A stretch of DNA of 64,000 nucleotides from Mactromeris polynyma (GCA_032209605.1 JASFXZ010000035.1:2051001-2115000); one strand, 5' to 3'. Numbered from the stretch's first letter, positions 58,101 to 64,000 are shown. Translations and numbers: made by a program. The notes: generated by a model from the letters alone, not told the origin.

Positions 58101-60095
58101 CCAGCGTGTGAAGATACGCAAGCTGTGTAGAACTGCCTTTGATTCGGCAAAATGCATACCGTCCATAACGATATATCGGATGAGAAATATCGACGATACA
58201 TCGACATATCAAGTTACGTTTACTAAAAAGCCATTGATATGTACATGCTTGAATCTTTAGTTCATATATTTTCACTTTTAGTTATGTCTTTTACATCCTT
58301 TGACCATCTTGTTTCCTCAATACTATGAAGTATTTGTGGGGTTTTTTTGGGAAAAAAAATATGAATTATTTCTAGTGATTTATTCTTCGTTGAACCGTGA
58401 CATTTGATAAGTACGGTTAAGGTTGAGACATAGCCTTTTGACAGCGCACCAACTTCCGTTTTTGTTTTGGGTGAATTTCGTCATTTTCAGGCATGTATTC
58501 ATTGTTTATAAGTATCGATTAAAAAAACATGTACATGTGTTGTGTAAACCAATCAAATCTTACGTTAATCACTAAACCAACTTATCTTCAACCGAAAAAA
58601 CGTGTGTAACCTTGACGCGGATTGCTTAACAATCCACTGAATTTACCATCAATTAAATACTTAGAGCATCAACATTTAAACAACAGCCAGGGGTTCCATT
58701 CGACCCTGGAGTTGACGCTTTGACCCCTGTAATTTAAAAAAAATGACCCTAAGAGTTCTCGCCGAAGTGTCAATTTTTCGTTTTGACTATAAAATGGTAA
58801 GATCCGTTCAAAAATTATTAAAATGATCCTTGAGGTTCAGCACCTAGTGGAACCCAAAATTTGCGAATCCCAAAGGGTTCTGTTCCGAAAAGGTTGCACT
58901 GTAATGTGAATAGAAAAACAAACCTCGTCACGGCCACATGTTATTTCATGGGCGCAATCACCAGGCGACACCATCAAGTCACACTCGTAACATATTGGAC
59001 CTCGGGAAGGATCTGAAAACAAAACAGAAGTATGGAACGCCTTGTTTGTATGAGTATGCTATAGTACCCGAACAATAACGTGAGTCCTGCGCATGCGCTT
59101 GGTCACATCCGGTTGATACCACAGGAGATTGTAGCAAGTTCTCTTGACGAGGTTATTGACATGTACGCATTTTGATGCCTTCCTGGGGAGAATTTAATTC
59201 GCCAATTATTGACGGATATGCATAACGTAGAGGTCATTTGAATGATAATTTGTTCATGCTTTGAATTTGTTGTATTTCGTGGATGTATTCTGATGTTTGA
59301 AGTGCACTTTCAGCCGCCGAAAGAGGTCATGTGTGAAAAGCGTCAGACTCCTTGTCCAATAAATACTAATTTAGATTGGGATAAAGGGAGAGAACTTGTG
59401 ACAATCTCCTGTGGTTGATATAGACACGGACCTATAGGTCCGTGATATAGACTAATAAAACTTTTCCAAAACATGTGCTTCATTTGACGAGTAAACATTG
59501 TGAAAGCGATATTTTAAGCGACATAGTTAAACAATATTTTATGTGTAATGGAAAGTGAATAGAAATGGGTCGCTGGTATATATTGATACATATTACTTTT
59601 AAGGATACCCTAAGTCTCGTATTGTCTCGTTTTTTCAAACATTTTGGTATATAAGCGCTCCACGCTATTTCTAAATTTGACTCCAGTTGTTAGTGGAAGA
59701 GCAAGTTAGTACTGGTTGCTAATTATTTCCAGGAAAACTGGTTAGGTCAACTGGCCGCCAAATATGACTGAAAAGTTGGGGTTAAACCCTGTGAAAATAA
59801 ACAAGTCAGAATAGCGTGTAGGAAGTAAAAATAGAAATGCCGAAATGGCGTGCGGCTTCTAAAAATAGAAATGCCACAATAGCGTGCGGCTTCTAAAAGT
59901 AGAAATGCCACAATAGCGTGCGGCTTCTAAAAGTAGAAACGCAATATTCTAAAAAATAGAAACAGATTGTAATACAGTGTTCAGAATAGATTAGCACTGT
60001 CAAATCAAATATTTTGAAGGATTTACCTTGTGAATTTGTTAGTACGAACAAACATGATCCGATGAAGCATAATAATGTTGCGTGTTTGAAAACAC
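33899..60095 (-). CDS. Mosaic extracellular protein: SP-LU-Thr-LU-Thr-WSC-LU-Thr-CTLD (16 exons)
   Basis: Reconstructed from acceptor/donor pairs. All 15 junctions are phase-compatible and give one open frame of at least 692 residues. Order: signal peptide (60027-60095); LU domain 1 (58924-59012, 49633-49707, 48678-48791); Thr/Pro/Ala stalk (47247-47523); LU domain 2 (46487-46566, 43439-43513, 41781-41919); Thr stalk (40369-40476); WSC domain (39646-39776, 38950-39091); LU domain 3 plus Thr-rich tail (38365-38441, 37735-37812, 36829-37051); C-type lectin-like domain (34822-35010, 33899-34113). All domains are disulphide-rich and extracellular, with mucin-like O-glycosylation stalks and no membrane segment after the signal, so a secreted recognition or matrix protein is likely. 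The AATAAA at 33892-33897 starts one base after the stop. The exon with the initiator Met was not found. Linking LU1-A to LU1-B across a 9.2-kb intron is the least certain step. Confidence 0.82.
34822..35010 (-). CDS. Exon 15: first half of the C-type lectin-like domain
   Basis: Begins after CAATTTCAG with RCERNHFTYIPNVHLCYKVE, then FAARWCEIESSTLASLYDQ, matching the CYK...A...C...LA pattern of C-type lectin-like domains. Phase 1 at both ends; donor C|GTAAGT. Confidence 0.9.
35505..35625 (+). repeat. Fragment of the foldback element of the glutaredoxin intron
   Basis: Shares TTAGTTGTTCCTCATGGTCG, GGCCAGACCATTC and ACCCTTGCC with 57420-57510 (about 75% by eye). Confidence 0.55.
35836..36796. 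repeat. 52-bp minisatellite, about 18 copies
   Basis: The unit includes AAGAGAGGGTGGCTGTATAG and GTATAAACTGAGGTTATTGC. It lies in the intron between LU3 and the lectin domain. Middle copies carry a block of shared variants (GGATGGCTTTATGG), so subfamilies expanded separately. Confidence 0.95.
36829..37051 (-). CDS. Exon 14: LU domain 3, last part, plus Thr/Pro-rich tail
   Basis: VCNTLGSM, then ICHICCDTPMCNNDC, the CxxCC....CN signature that closes three-finger LU/Ly6 domains. About 40 Thr/Pro/Ala/His-rich residues follow as a linker to the lectin domain. Acceptor TTATTACAG, donor C|GTAAGT. Confidence 0.9.
37735..37812 (-). CDS. Exon 13: LU domain 3, middle part
   Basis: 26 codons, ECILYETEDHLLFGGKQYHA then GCSLRK, the central strand region of an LU domain with its G-C. 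Phase 0 at both ends; acceptor ATTCTAG, donor AAG|GTCAGA. The exon is easily missed because of its size. Confidence 0.85.
38365..38441 (-). CDS. Exon 12: LU domain 3, first part
   Basis: SLCYSCNHEAHPNDCRQVVK then CAAEE, the opening CYxC...C...C of an LU domain. Phase 1 entry, phase 0 exit; acceptor CTTTTCAG. Confidence 0.9.
38950..39091 (-). CDS. Exon 11: WSC domain, second half
   Basis: FRTQCHCGNDY, then CDTVCAGDGAQYCGS and VSVYE: the CxCG, C..xC.Gd..q.CGg and vY elements of WSC domains, a putative carbohydrate-binding module known from yeast Wsc sensors and animal kremen and polycystin proteins. Phase 0 entry, phase 1 exit. Confidence 0.92.
39236..39345 (-). mobile_element. tRNA-like SINE fragment, family C
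   Basis: Shares AACTAAGTGGCGGCTGACCA and GATATCAGAACGGACCC with the better-preserved copy at 62740-62887. Confidence 0.5.
39646..39776 (-). CDS. Exon 10: WSC domain, first half
   Basis: YKGCYTDYNGQRLPYAH, then MTIEKCITHCKSNGYTFAGV: the GCY.D...R.L....T...C...C...gy.yaGv pattern of WSC domains. Acceptor TTTGCGCAG, donor ATG|GTAGAG; it joins in frame to the next exon. Confidence 0.92.
39955..40107 (-). mobile_element. tRNA-derived SINE, family A
   Basis: On the minus strand a box A-like TGGTCGATGGGTTGAGCG and a box B-like AGTTCTAGCCC stand at tRNA spacing. The fold of a mature tRNA is not kept. It lies in the intron between exons 9 and 10 of the mosaic gene. Confidence 0.6.
40236..40341. mobile_element. 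Pogo/Tigger-like MITE copy
   Basis: TTCAACCTCAATATCAAGAT at the left and ATTGAGGTTTACTGTA at the right, adjacent to exon 9. Confidence 0.7.
40369..40476 (-). CDS. Exon 9: short Thr-rich stalk
   Basis: EEATTTSAPTTTTTTTTPAP and about 15 more residues. Phase 1 at both ends. It is likely O-glycosylated and separates LU2 from the WSC domain. Confidence 0.82.
40735..41050. repeat. 19-bp minisatellite, about 16 copies
   Basis: The unit is AATGTGACATATAGTTCAA, with one-base-shorter variants. Confidence 0.95.
41126..41524. mobile_element. AGTTCTCTCCC-family element with 46-bp internal repeats
   Basis: Left end AGGACGTTGCCACGAGTTC, right end AACTCATGAAAATCTCCTGTGG. The interior holds about five units built on CCATAGAAGGGGAGAGAACT. 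It resembles the elements at 41986 and 59119. Confidence 0.65.
41612..41744. mobile_element. Pogo/Tigger-like MITE copy
   Basis: CAGTTAAACCTGCCTTGAAG at the left and TTGAGTTTTTATTGTA at the right, 37 bases from exon 8. Confidence 0.7.
41781..41919 (-). CDS. Exon 8: LU domain 2, last part
   Basis: MCYAYAMYGKKRSV, an acidic insert (DDDVNGDGE), then LKRATPCARCCYTNLCNNEC, which closes the domain. The insert and its dibasic pairs (KKR, KR) are longer than the equivalent loop in LU1 and LU3. Phase 0 entry, phase 1 exit. Confidence 0.88.
41986..42132. mobile_element. AGTTCTCTCCC-family MITE with target duplication
   Basis: Termini CCACAGGATATTGTCATGAG and CTCATGACAATCTCGTGTG are inverted repeats. 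They are flanked by TCTGGCA and TCTGGGA, a probable 6-7 bp target duplication. Confidence 0.75.
42358..42930. repeat. 51-bp minisatellite, about 11 copies
   Basis: The unit is ACAGACCATGTAGACGTAGA then AGGGTTACTAGCTGGTGC and so on. 51 is a multiple of three, so every frame stays open or closed across it; the 190-codon ORF is an artefact. Confidence 0.95.
43439..43513 (-). CDS. Exon 7: LU domain 2, middle part
   Basis: 25 codons, GCMVRQTGTGLNGLKWYKSY then CEREV. The same length and phases (0/0) as the middle exon of LU1. Acceptor CATCTACAG, donor GTG|GTGAGT. Confidence 0.85.
43660..43884 (-). mobile_element. tRNA-derived SINE, family B
   Basis: The minus strand starts GATCCGTGGTCCAGTGGTAA (box A), with GGGTCGATCCCCC (box B) about 50 bases on, then a roughly 150-base body. 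It lies just upstream of exon 7 in the same intron. Confidence 0.8.
44088..45980. repeat. 38-bp satellite, about 50 copies, with trimer higher-order pattern
   Basis: The unit is CCGTTTTGTAATACTACCGG then TATGTTTTGATATTCAAC. Unit junctions vary as CCTG, CCCG and TCCG and often recur in that order, giving an emerging 114-bp period. The two flanks (43970-44085 and 45975-46110) are diverged direct repeats of each other. An inverted copy of the unit start (TTATTACAAAACGGGTT) lies at about 46158-46174. Confidence 0.95.
46312..46474. mobile_element. Pogo/Tigger-like MITE next to exon 6
   Basis: Family phrases GTGGTCTTATTATTAAGG, AAAGAGCAAAAACCGTGAAA and right end TTTTTACTGTA, ending seven bases before the donor of exon 6. 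Confidence 0.72.
46487..46566 (-). CDS. Exon 6: LU domain 2, first part
   Basis: SLMCYNCEQMTDPKWCSHLA then TCPSGY: the CYxC...C...C opening of an LU domain. Acceptor TTGTTACAG, donor TAT|GTAAGT; phase 1 entry, phase 0 exit. Confidence 0.9.
46577..47190. repeat. 39-bp minisatellite, about 15 copies
   Basis: The unit is TCAATAGTACATGTTCGTTT then ATCACTCGGAACTCTCAAG. The 39-bp period keeps all frames, which explains long ORFs on both strands. The last three copies are degenerate. Confidence 0.95.
47247..47523 (-). CDS. Exon 5: Thr/Pro/Ala mucin-like stalk with coding VNTR
   Basis: 92 codons. It opens APTNMTTTTSAPTASPKP, continues with about nine 15-bp repeats encoding PTTAA, and ends QAPPQPT. 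This is a typical O-glycosylated spacer. The 15-bp unit keeps frame in any copy number, so stalk length could vary between alleles. Acceptor CTGGCTAG, donor G|GTAAGT. Confidence 0.88.
47607..48640. repeat. 14-bp purine-rich minisatellite grading into a 28-bp array
   Basis: From 47607 to about 48350 the unit is GTGGAGAATGCTGA (about 53 copies). After that, 28-bp units around GCTGAGTGCAGAATGGTAAT. It lies in the intron between exons 4 and 5. In the gene's sense strand it reads as pyrimidine-rich runs ending CACTCAG, which resemble 3' splice sites. Confidence 0.93.
48678..48791 (-). CDS. Exon 4: LU domain 1, last part
   Basis: VCKAVLPHSLRDIGHVYCHL, then CCDTDRCNNKCG, which closes the domain, then NPTTM into the stalk. 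Acceptor CATGTTGTAG, donor ATG|GTATGT; phase 0 at both ends. Confidence 0.9.
49154..49232. repeat. Dispersed repeat, copy of 12546-12627
   Basis: Shares CAGCCAATGAAAAC, GACCAATA and TGCTTACA with the copy near the Harbinger element. Confidence 0.6.
49633..49707 (-). CDS. Exon 3: LU domain 1, middle part
   Basis: 25 codons, LCMLHEGNAGADGGRRFTAK then CESHT. Homologous in position, length and phase to exon 7. Acceptor TCTCTTTCAG, donor ACG|GTAAAT. Other frames have stops or lack the LU pattern. Confidence 0.78.
49903..50022 (-). ncRNA. RNU5: U5 snRNA gene, copy 1
   Basis: The minus strand starts AACTCTGGTTTCACTACAAT. It contains the invariant U5 stem-loop I AAATCTTTCGCCTTTTACTA followed by AAGATTT, whose CGCCUUUUAC loop holds the exons during splicing. 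AATGAGTCTATAGACTT follows, then an Sm site (ATTTTTTTA) and a 3' stem-loop (CCCATCGAAAGATGTG, with a mismatch). Length of about 120 matches U5. It lies in the 9.2-kb intron of the mosaic gene, on the same strand. Confidence 0.93.
50350..51467. other. Non-repeated spacer in the U5 cluster
   Basis: AT-rich, with no gene seen. A short imperfect GC-rich palindrome, GACGGCCTGAAGGCCGCCGTC, lies at 51443-51463. A G-run follows the cluster joint at about 51868-51881. Confidence 0.4.
52120..52239 (-). ncRNA. RNU5: U5 snRNA gene, copy 2
   Basis: Identical to copy 1 over about 90 bases from the 5' end through stem-loop I to the Sm site. The Sm-like run is ATTTTTTAA and the terminal hairpin CCCATCGAGAGATGGG is perfect. 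The upstream 90 bases are about 90% identical to those of copy 1, so the promoters were duplicated too. Confidence 0.94.
54239..54357 (-). ncRNA. RNU5: U5 snRNA gene, copy 3
   Basis: The same 90-base core as copies 1 and 2 and a perfect terminal hairpin. The Sm region reads GACTTTTTTTTTAA, lacking the A that precedes the U-run in the other copies, which may weaken Sm assembly. Upstream sequence is much more diverged. Confidence 0.9.
54685..54796. mobile_element. Pogo/Tigger-like MITE copy
   Basis: Family phrases ACGACCACTTCAAAATGAAA and right end TTGAGGTTTTACTGCA. Confidence 0.6.
55425..55530 (+). promoter_or_regulatory. Glutaredoxin promoter region
   Basis: The phrase CCAATGTCAAATATCCGAAC occurs twice (about 55430 and 55455), each copy giving a CCAAT box. 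GCGCATGCGC at 55491-55500 is the NRF1 consensus core, and TATATATAC follows at 55502. The ATG lies about 80 bases downstream. Confidence 0.6.
55585..57759 (+). CDS. GLRX: Dithiol glutaredoxin (two exons)
   Basis: Exons 55585-55806 and 57655-57759 join in phase 0 to give 108 residues, the normal size of a class I glutaredoxin. The enzyme reduces disulphides and glutathionylated proteins using glutathione, in the cytosol. Seen directly: KVMVFSKSSCPYCKKAK with the CPYC active site at residues 24-27, then VPAVFINDKYIGGGDDT with the cis-Pro glutathione-binding motif and the GG..D loop, and a final helix LKKALQNTK. There is no targeting peptide. The gene is complete and lies on the opposite strand inside the large intron of the mosaic gene. 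Its 1.85-kb intron holds a Tigger-like MITE and a foldback element. No clear AATAAA is seen just downstream; ATTAAA occurs near 57886. Confidence 0.96.
56266..56445. mobile_element. Pogo/Tigger-like MITE in the glutaredoxin intron
   Basis: AATAAAACCTCAATAATAAG at the left, AATTGAGGTGGTCTTTAAG at the right, with interior AAATAAAGAGCAAAGCAGTG. This is the best-preserved copy in the window. Confidence 0.78.
56490..57605. mobile_element. Foldback element with about 260-bp inverted arms
   Basis: The left arm (56490-56743) and right arm (57320-57605) are inverted and diverged copies: GACAGCTGGCAACAATA against TATTGTTGCCAGCTGTC, ACCTCCGGG against CCCGGAGGT, GGCCTGGTCGACC against GGTCGGCCAGGCC. The central 575 bp show no coding signal. 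Part of an arm recurs at 35505. Confidence 0.72.
58689..58855. mobile_element. MITE with AGGGGTTCCA-type ends, copy 2
   Basis: Inverse-oriented relative of 33358-33538. Shared phrases (as complement) are CTAGGTGCTGAA, GGGTCAAAG and CAACTCCAGGGTC. Confidence 0.7.
58924..59012 (-). CDS. Exon 2: LU domain 1, first part
   Basis: DPSRGPICYECDLMVSPGDC, then AHEITCGRDE: the CYxC...C...C opening of an LU domain. Acceptor TGTTTTCAG, donor GAG|GTTTGT. Phase 1 entry follows the signal exon, and phase 0 exit suits exon 3. The intron to exon 3 is 9.2 kb and holds the U5 and glutaredoxin genes. Confidence 0.85.
59119..59414. mobile_element. AGTTCTCTCCC-family MITE, full copy
   Basis: Inverted termini CCACAGGAGATTGT and ACAATCTCCTGTGG, flanked by an exact TTGATA on both sides (59113-59118 and 59415-59420), so a 6-bp target duplication. 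No coding capacity. Confidence 0.82.
59815..59943. repeat. 37-bp tandem repeat, about 3.5 copies
   Basis: The unit includes AAAAATAGAAATGCCACAAT and AGCGTGCGGCTTCT. It lies near the donor side of the signal-peptide exon, in the first intron. Confidence 0.88.
60027..60095 (-). CDS. Exon 1 (first seen): signal peptide
   Basis: VFKHATLLCFIGSCLFVLTN then SQ, a hydrophobic core ending in small/polar residues as before a signal-peptidase site. Phase 1 at both ends. The initiator Met must come from a tiny upstream exon; I cannot identify it with confidence. Confidence 0.65.
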
Positions 60096-60311
60096 CTGAA
60101 AGAAATAAATGAGTAATAAATTCAACAGTCGGGAACACCTCATTCAGTAAATGTATTTGTGGCTCACGATTCGAAATGTTTTGCAATTTGGTTCCCCTTG
60201 TGCAGTCAATGTGATACGGTTGGCAAGGAATACAATACAAAATGTTCGCGACTGTTAGCCGTAACTGAACGCAGGGCTGTACTGTGCCTGGCATAACATT
60301 TAGACCGAGGC

Positions 60312-60378
60312 GTGGCGATAAGAAGACCATTTTTTTCAAGGGTCCCAAAAATGGTCTTCTTATTGAGGTCTTACTGTA
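60312..60378. mobile_element. Pogo/Tigger-like MITE fragment
   Basis: CGATAAGAAGACCATTTTT at the left and TATTGAGGTCTTACTGTATA at the right, just upstream of the signal-peptide exon. Confidence 0.6.
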
Positions 60379-60589
60379 TACTGAACAAACCATGCATGTA
60401 CAACACATGGGTTTTATTCATATTTTTAAAACAGTGAATGAAAATTCAGCAATCTAGATAACATCATACAAATAATTTAATTGAACAATGTATGACTTTC
60501 CGGGAAATATCAGTCGCAGTAGTTTTACGTGCAATATATATATATTATGACATAACACCCTGTATATAAGATGTATGTCATTATTACAC

Positions 60590-60714
60590 TGTTTTAGTAA
60601 TGTGTGCATTGAGTTTTCTACTGGCAAGATATCTTTCAGATCACCGACCTTGAAAGCTCTCAACTCAGTGTTAATCATGCACGCCTCGGTGATTTCTTTA
60701 TCTAAGTCCGCCAT
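60590..60714 (-). CDS. Possible first exon of a further minus-strand gene
   Basis: An ATG in AAAATGGCGG context (60714-60712) opens MADLDKEITEACMINTELRA and about 22 more residues, up to possible donors near 60590 (A|GTGTAA). AAAATGGCGG is a YY1-type site often found over start codons, and an ETS motif lies 20 bases upstream, as in housekeeping promoters. I do not recognise the protein, and no continuing exon was found. Its phase does not fit the signal-peptide exon of the mosaic gene. Confidence 0.28.
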
Positions 60715-60745
60715 TTTGTGAAAATTTAGTCCCCGGAAGTAGATA
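60712..60745 (-). promoter_or_regulatory. ETS plus YY1-type promoter motifs
   Basis: Complement of CCGGAAGT (60733-60740) and AAAATGGCGG, 20 bases apart. The pairing is characteristic of TATA-less promoters. Confidence 0.4.
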
Positions 60746-60783
60746 GTGGAGTAACCTCCCTTAGAAATCAGGGGAAGTAACAA

Positions 60784-63700
60784 TAAAAGTATTTAAGTGA
60801 TGAAATTAATGTTTGTTTAAAATAAGTTGAGAATACCTTTATTATGTACACGTGCTTTCATTCGTTGTTTACAAACGTTCTAAAGCAAATAAAAACGGAC
60901 TCTCGGATGTGTTTTCATCAGAAATTTAATAATAAGGAGGGCATTAAATCAAAATAATGATTGACACACTTTTAGTTGGTATCTTATCATATGATATACT
61001 GTCAAGACACTGATTTCTAGATATGAAAGAAAAAAAACGTTTCCTGTGTGCACTTTTAATAAATTGTCACGTCCCCGATCTATTTATAGCTCAAAATAGT
61101 GATATATATGCCATTTCTTAGTCTTAAGTTTGAACTTTAAGATCTATGCGTCAAACATACATGAACATTATCAAAATTTAAATAGTTTAATCAATTTTTT
61201 CCGCTCGGACTTTCACTTATTTACCAACCAAAGCATACAAGTAATATGTTTTTATATAAATACAGTTTTGTTTATAAATAAACTCTTACTTTTCCCTGTT
61301 ATGAAATCCATCATTACACACACGTCTTATCAGTAGCGCTGTACATGTTGTGTCTTTGTAAAACGAGGTTATCTACACTTCATTTGTGGCCTTGTCAAAT
61401 ATGGAAGCTCTTATACACAAGATATTCAACTCGGTCCCTTCTTATAGACTTGGGGGGAGAAAATGCCTTTTTTGCGGGAAACATATCTTTTCCACTAAAA
61501 CCCATCCATGCCGTATAGGCGACACTGTCTGGCATCAGAGAGGCAACGTCTTTTCGTATCGGGGTTTACCTCTGCGCAGAGCGGTTCCGAACATAGAGCT
61601 ATCCAACACGTCAAGGGCAGTAACTGCTGCAATGAGTTTGAGTTATTGAGTGTAATGCGTGTTGAGCCATGGACAAGTTTCGTTCATAATGCTTTAATAA
61701 GGTGATGACGTCACTAAAATATTCAGAAATGATGACGATGGAGTATATCGAGCGTTATGAAGTGTATGGGTTGTCTACGTTGCCATCTACAAAGCATATA
61801 ACGACAACTACTCCTATAGTTCGATACACTGTACGCTCCATTACCGGCATTACCGATTTGTTTCATTAAGAAATATATGACACAAATTGTGACACGCTAT
61901 TGTGCTTTTTATAGGTTAATTACATGTAACACGATCGCTCTACCTATATAGACAAAGTACATTTCAAGATTAGGTATAAGATTTCCAAATTCATGCAATC
62001 AGCGTTTTCGTAAATAGCCAAATATTTAGATAAAAGGCCGGAGAAAAGTGTCAATTTAAGCGATTTTCAATGTTTTGTCCATGCCATATTTTTTCGTTTA
62101 AACTGTTAAAGTTTAAGATAAAAAGCACATATTGTCTTACCTAAGAATAAATTCAATACATAAATCGCAAATATGTGCCATTTTAACGTTTAAGAACAAA
62201 ATTAATGCTGTGACCTTGAATTCTACTTTGTCCAATTATGTTCCTACAGAAGCGGGTATGTGCCAAAAATTTGGAACAATTGGTAGAAATTTGGAAAATG
62301 CAGTTTTCTGACGTATGTTTATCTAAAACCATGATATAATTAATTTATAATCATTGTTAAGCCACAAAATATACCAATCTCGTATCATGTAATAAAATAA
62401 TGATGTGTTGTATGTGCAAGATATATTGTATCTGCCAGTCGGCACTCGAGGACGACAAAAACTGCGTATAACTCCGAGCCAAGGGAAGTTCTGATGTAAA
62501 TGTAGCAGAAACCGAAATGACACTATAACTACAAAACCAGGGCAAATTTACATAAATAATGTAGACGCATTTATTGCAATCCGAATGAAATAAAGAAGAC
62601 AATCGCAAAGACTCTATTAAAATATGTAAGTCTCCACAATATCTAGTTCGATTGTGTAATGCCATTTCAATTTAACACACATTGTTTGTCTTGTGGTAAG
62701 AATGCTAAAAGTGTTTCCAGTGAGAAAATATCGAAAGGGACAGACATGACTCATGGGCTGATCAGACAGGTAGGCGGATGGTAACCATTATTTAACTAGC
62801 TAGCGGCTCACCAACCGGCCATATCAGAACGGACCCCTACCGGGATTTGAACTTTCCACCGTGATCCTTTCTTTAACGCGCGGACCTGATAAAGAGCATA
62901 GCCAAGGGCGCGATTTGCAAGTTAACAAAACATTTTCGTCGAATGTTTTGGTACTGATATTGACACGATGTAATACTCTACGTGATGTTATCAATGAATA
63001 TATATGTGAAAGAATGTTTGAGCTAAACTTCGCAGTATCCGAACTGTCGTTACTGTGCATCACTGCTGACGCAATGTATATAACAATGAATAAATAACTC
63101 GAGTATGAATAGACACATACAAAGTGCACAGCCATTCAAAAAGCACATTGAAACTTGAACGCATGCACCTAATTCAAAAGCAAAATACACTCATATTAAT
63201 TTTACATATGAAACATGTAACATAACTGCTATAATCGCTAATAAAAGGATTTTACAAAGTAATATGGAGGGGATTTCTGTAACTCGTCCAGGTCAGATCG
63301 AATCTGTTTCCTGTTATTCTGCTTAATCATGTACGATATAACCACGTAAGCATTTATAATACTAAGCTGAATTCCGAGTTAATCAAATTTCAACACCAGA
63401 TACAGATTACAATCAAGACCACTTTCAAAGCCATACTGTGTAGATAAGCACGTACAAGTTGGTGCGAGTTATCTACAGGATACAAGTTTGTTTATCAGAG
63501 TAAATTTATCAAAGCATTCAAGTAGTCTATTTACTATTTATATGTAATTTATTGTTTACAAGAATCCGGGTTGACTGAGATGTTTGTCATATCACTTAAT
63601 AGCTTTCATGACTATCTCTTGACAATACCTAGAAAGATTTGTTTCTAGATAGGCCAAAGTCAAAATTTAAAATCAATTGTAAATGTCAAATAGAGATAAA

Positions 63701-64000
63701 GATTTAAACCTTATGCTCGACTTCATCATTCACTTTTTATCTATATGTACTGTTTTACCACACAAATATAAAGACGGCCCGTAAATTTTAACTCCTAGAT
63801 CAGCCACCTTATGTTCATTAAAGATGCATTAAATTTTGGTCCATCTGAACGTAAAATATCAGAACTGGCCGTATTTCCTGTATTGTTACTACATTGGTTA
63901 AGGCATCTTTAACATTTGAAAATATACAGCTGACCTTTTTTGACGTAGAATGACTGGACTATTACAGAAAATTACATACTTCTTCTCGCGCGGAAGTCAA
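60784..64000. other. Gene-poor right end
   Basis: No coding exon or RNA gene is recognised apart from the SINE at 62740. Short ORFs (for example 61386-61649) show no family motif. AT-rich throughout. Confidence 0.5.
62740..62887 (-). mobile_element. tRNA-like SINE, family C
   Basis: The minus strand carries a box B-like AGTTCAAATCCCGG about 45 bases from the head, then GGGGTCCGTTCTGATATGG. A shorter copy is at 39236-39345. Confidence 0.55.

Noticed and set aside
61386..61705. Overlapping plus-strand ORFs with CLFCGKH
   Set aside because: A single CxxC pair without a continuing zinc-finger pattern; no splice context.

Overview
This is eukaryotic nuclear DNA. It is AT-rich, with long introns, GT-AG splice junctions, many minisatellites and several transposon families. 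The protein modules (an E-protein bHLH factor, three-finger LU/Ly6 domains, WSC, C-type lectin and sushi domains) and a Tx1/L1-like LINE point to a lophotrochozoan animal. A bivalve mollusc is my best guess, by inference only.

Layout. 0.85-2.4 kb (+): the last three exons of an E-protein transcription factor (daughterless/TCF3/4/12 family), followed by a long T-rich, gene-free tail. 9.6-22.3 kb: no gene recognised; it holds MITEs, a decayed PIF/Harbinger element inside a pair of direct repeats, and a 13-copy 75-bp array whose units each carry an RFX X-box-like palindrome and a TATA-like run. 22.4-24.3 kb (+): a one-sushi, single-pass membrane protein. A second, phase-compatible cytoplasmic-tail exon lies at 32.67 kb. 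Between the two tail exons sits a 7.2-kb LINE (-) with a 14-bp target-site duplication.

33.9-60.1 kb (-): a 16-exon gene reconstructed here from splice sites, reading phases and cysteine patterns. It encodes a mosaic extracellular protein: signal peptide - LU1 - Thr/Pro/Ala stalk - LU2 - Thr stalk - WSC - LU3 with Thr-rich tail - C-type lectin-like domain - stop. All 15 internal junctions are phase-compatible. Most of its central introns hold a different minisatellite. Its 9.2-kb intron contains a tandem cluster of three U5 snRNA genes (-) and a complete two-exon dithiol glutaredoxin gene (+). 60.1-64 kb is mostly featureless, apart from a possible first exon of another minus-strand gene near 60.7 kb.

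The mosaic gene and the sushi gene converge on the 32.8-33.9 kb interval, and both look like cell-surface or secreted recognition proteins. The mosaic gene is the best candidate for something undescribed. The U5 cluster, the twin tail exons, the X-box array and the LINE's apparent 3' transduction are the other main points. No RNA evidence or database search was available.
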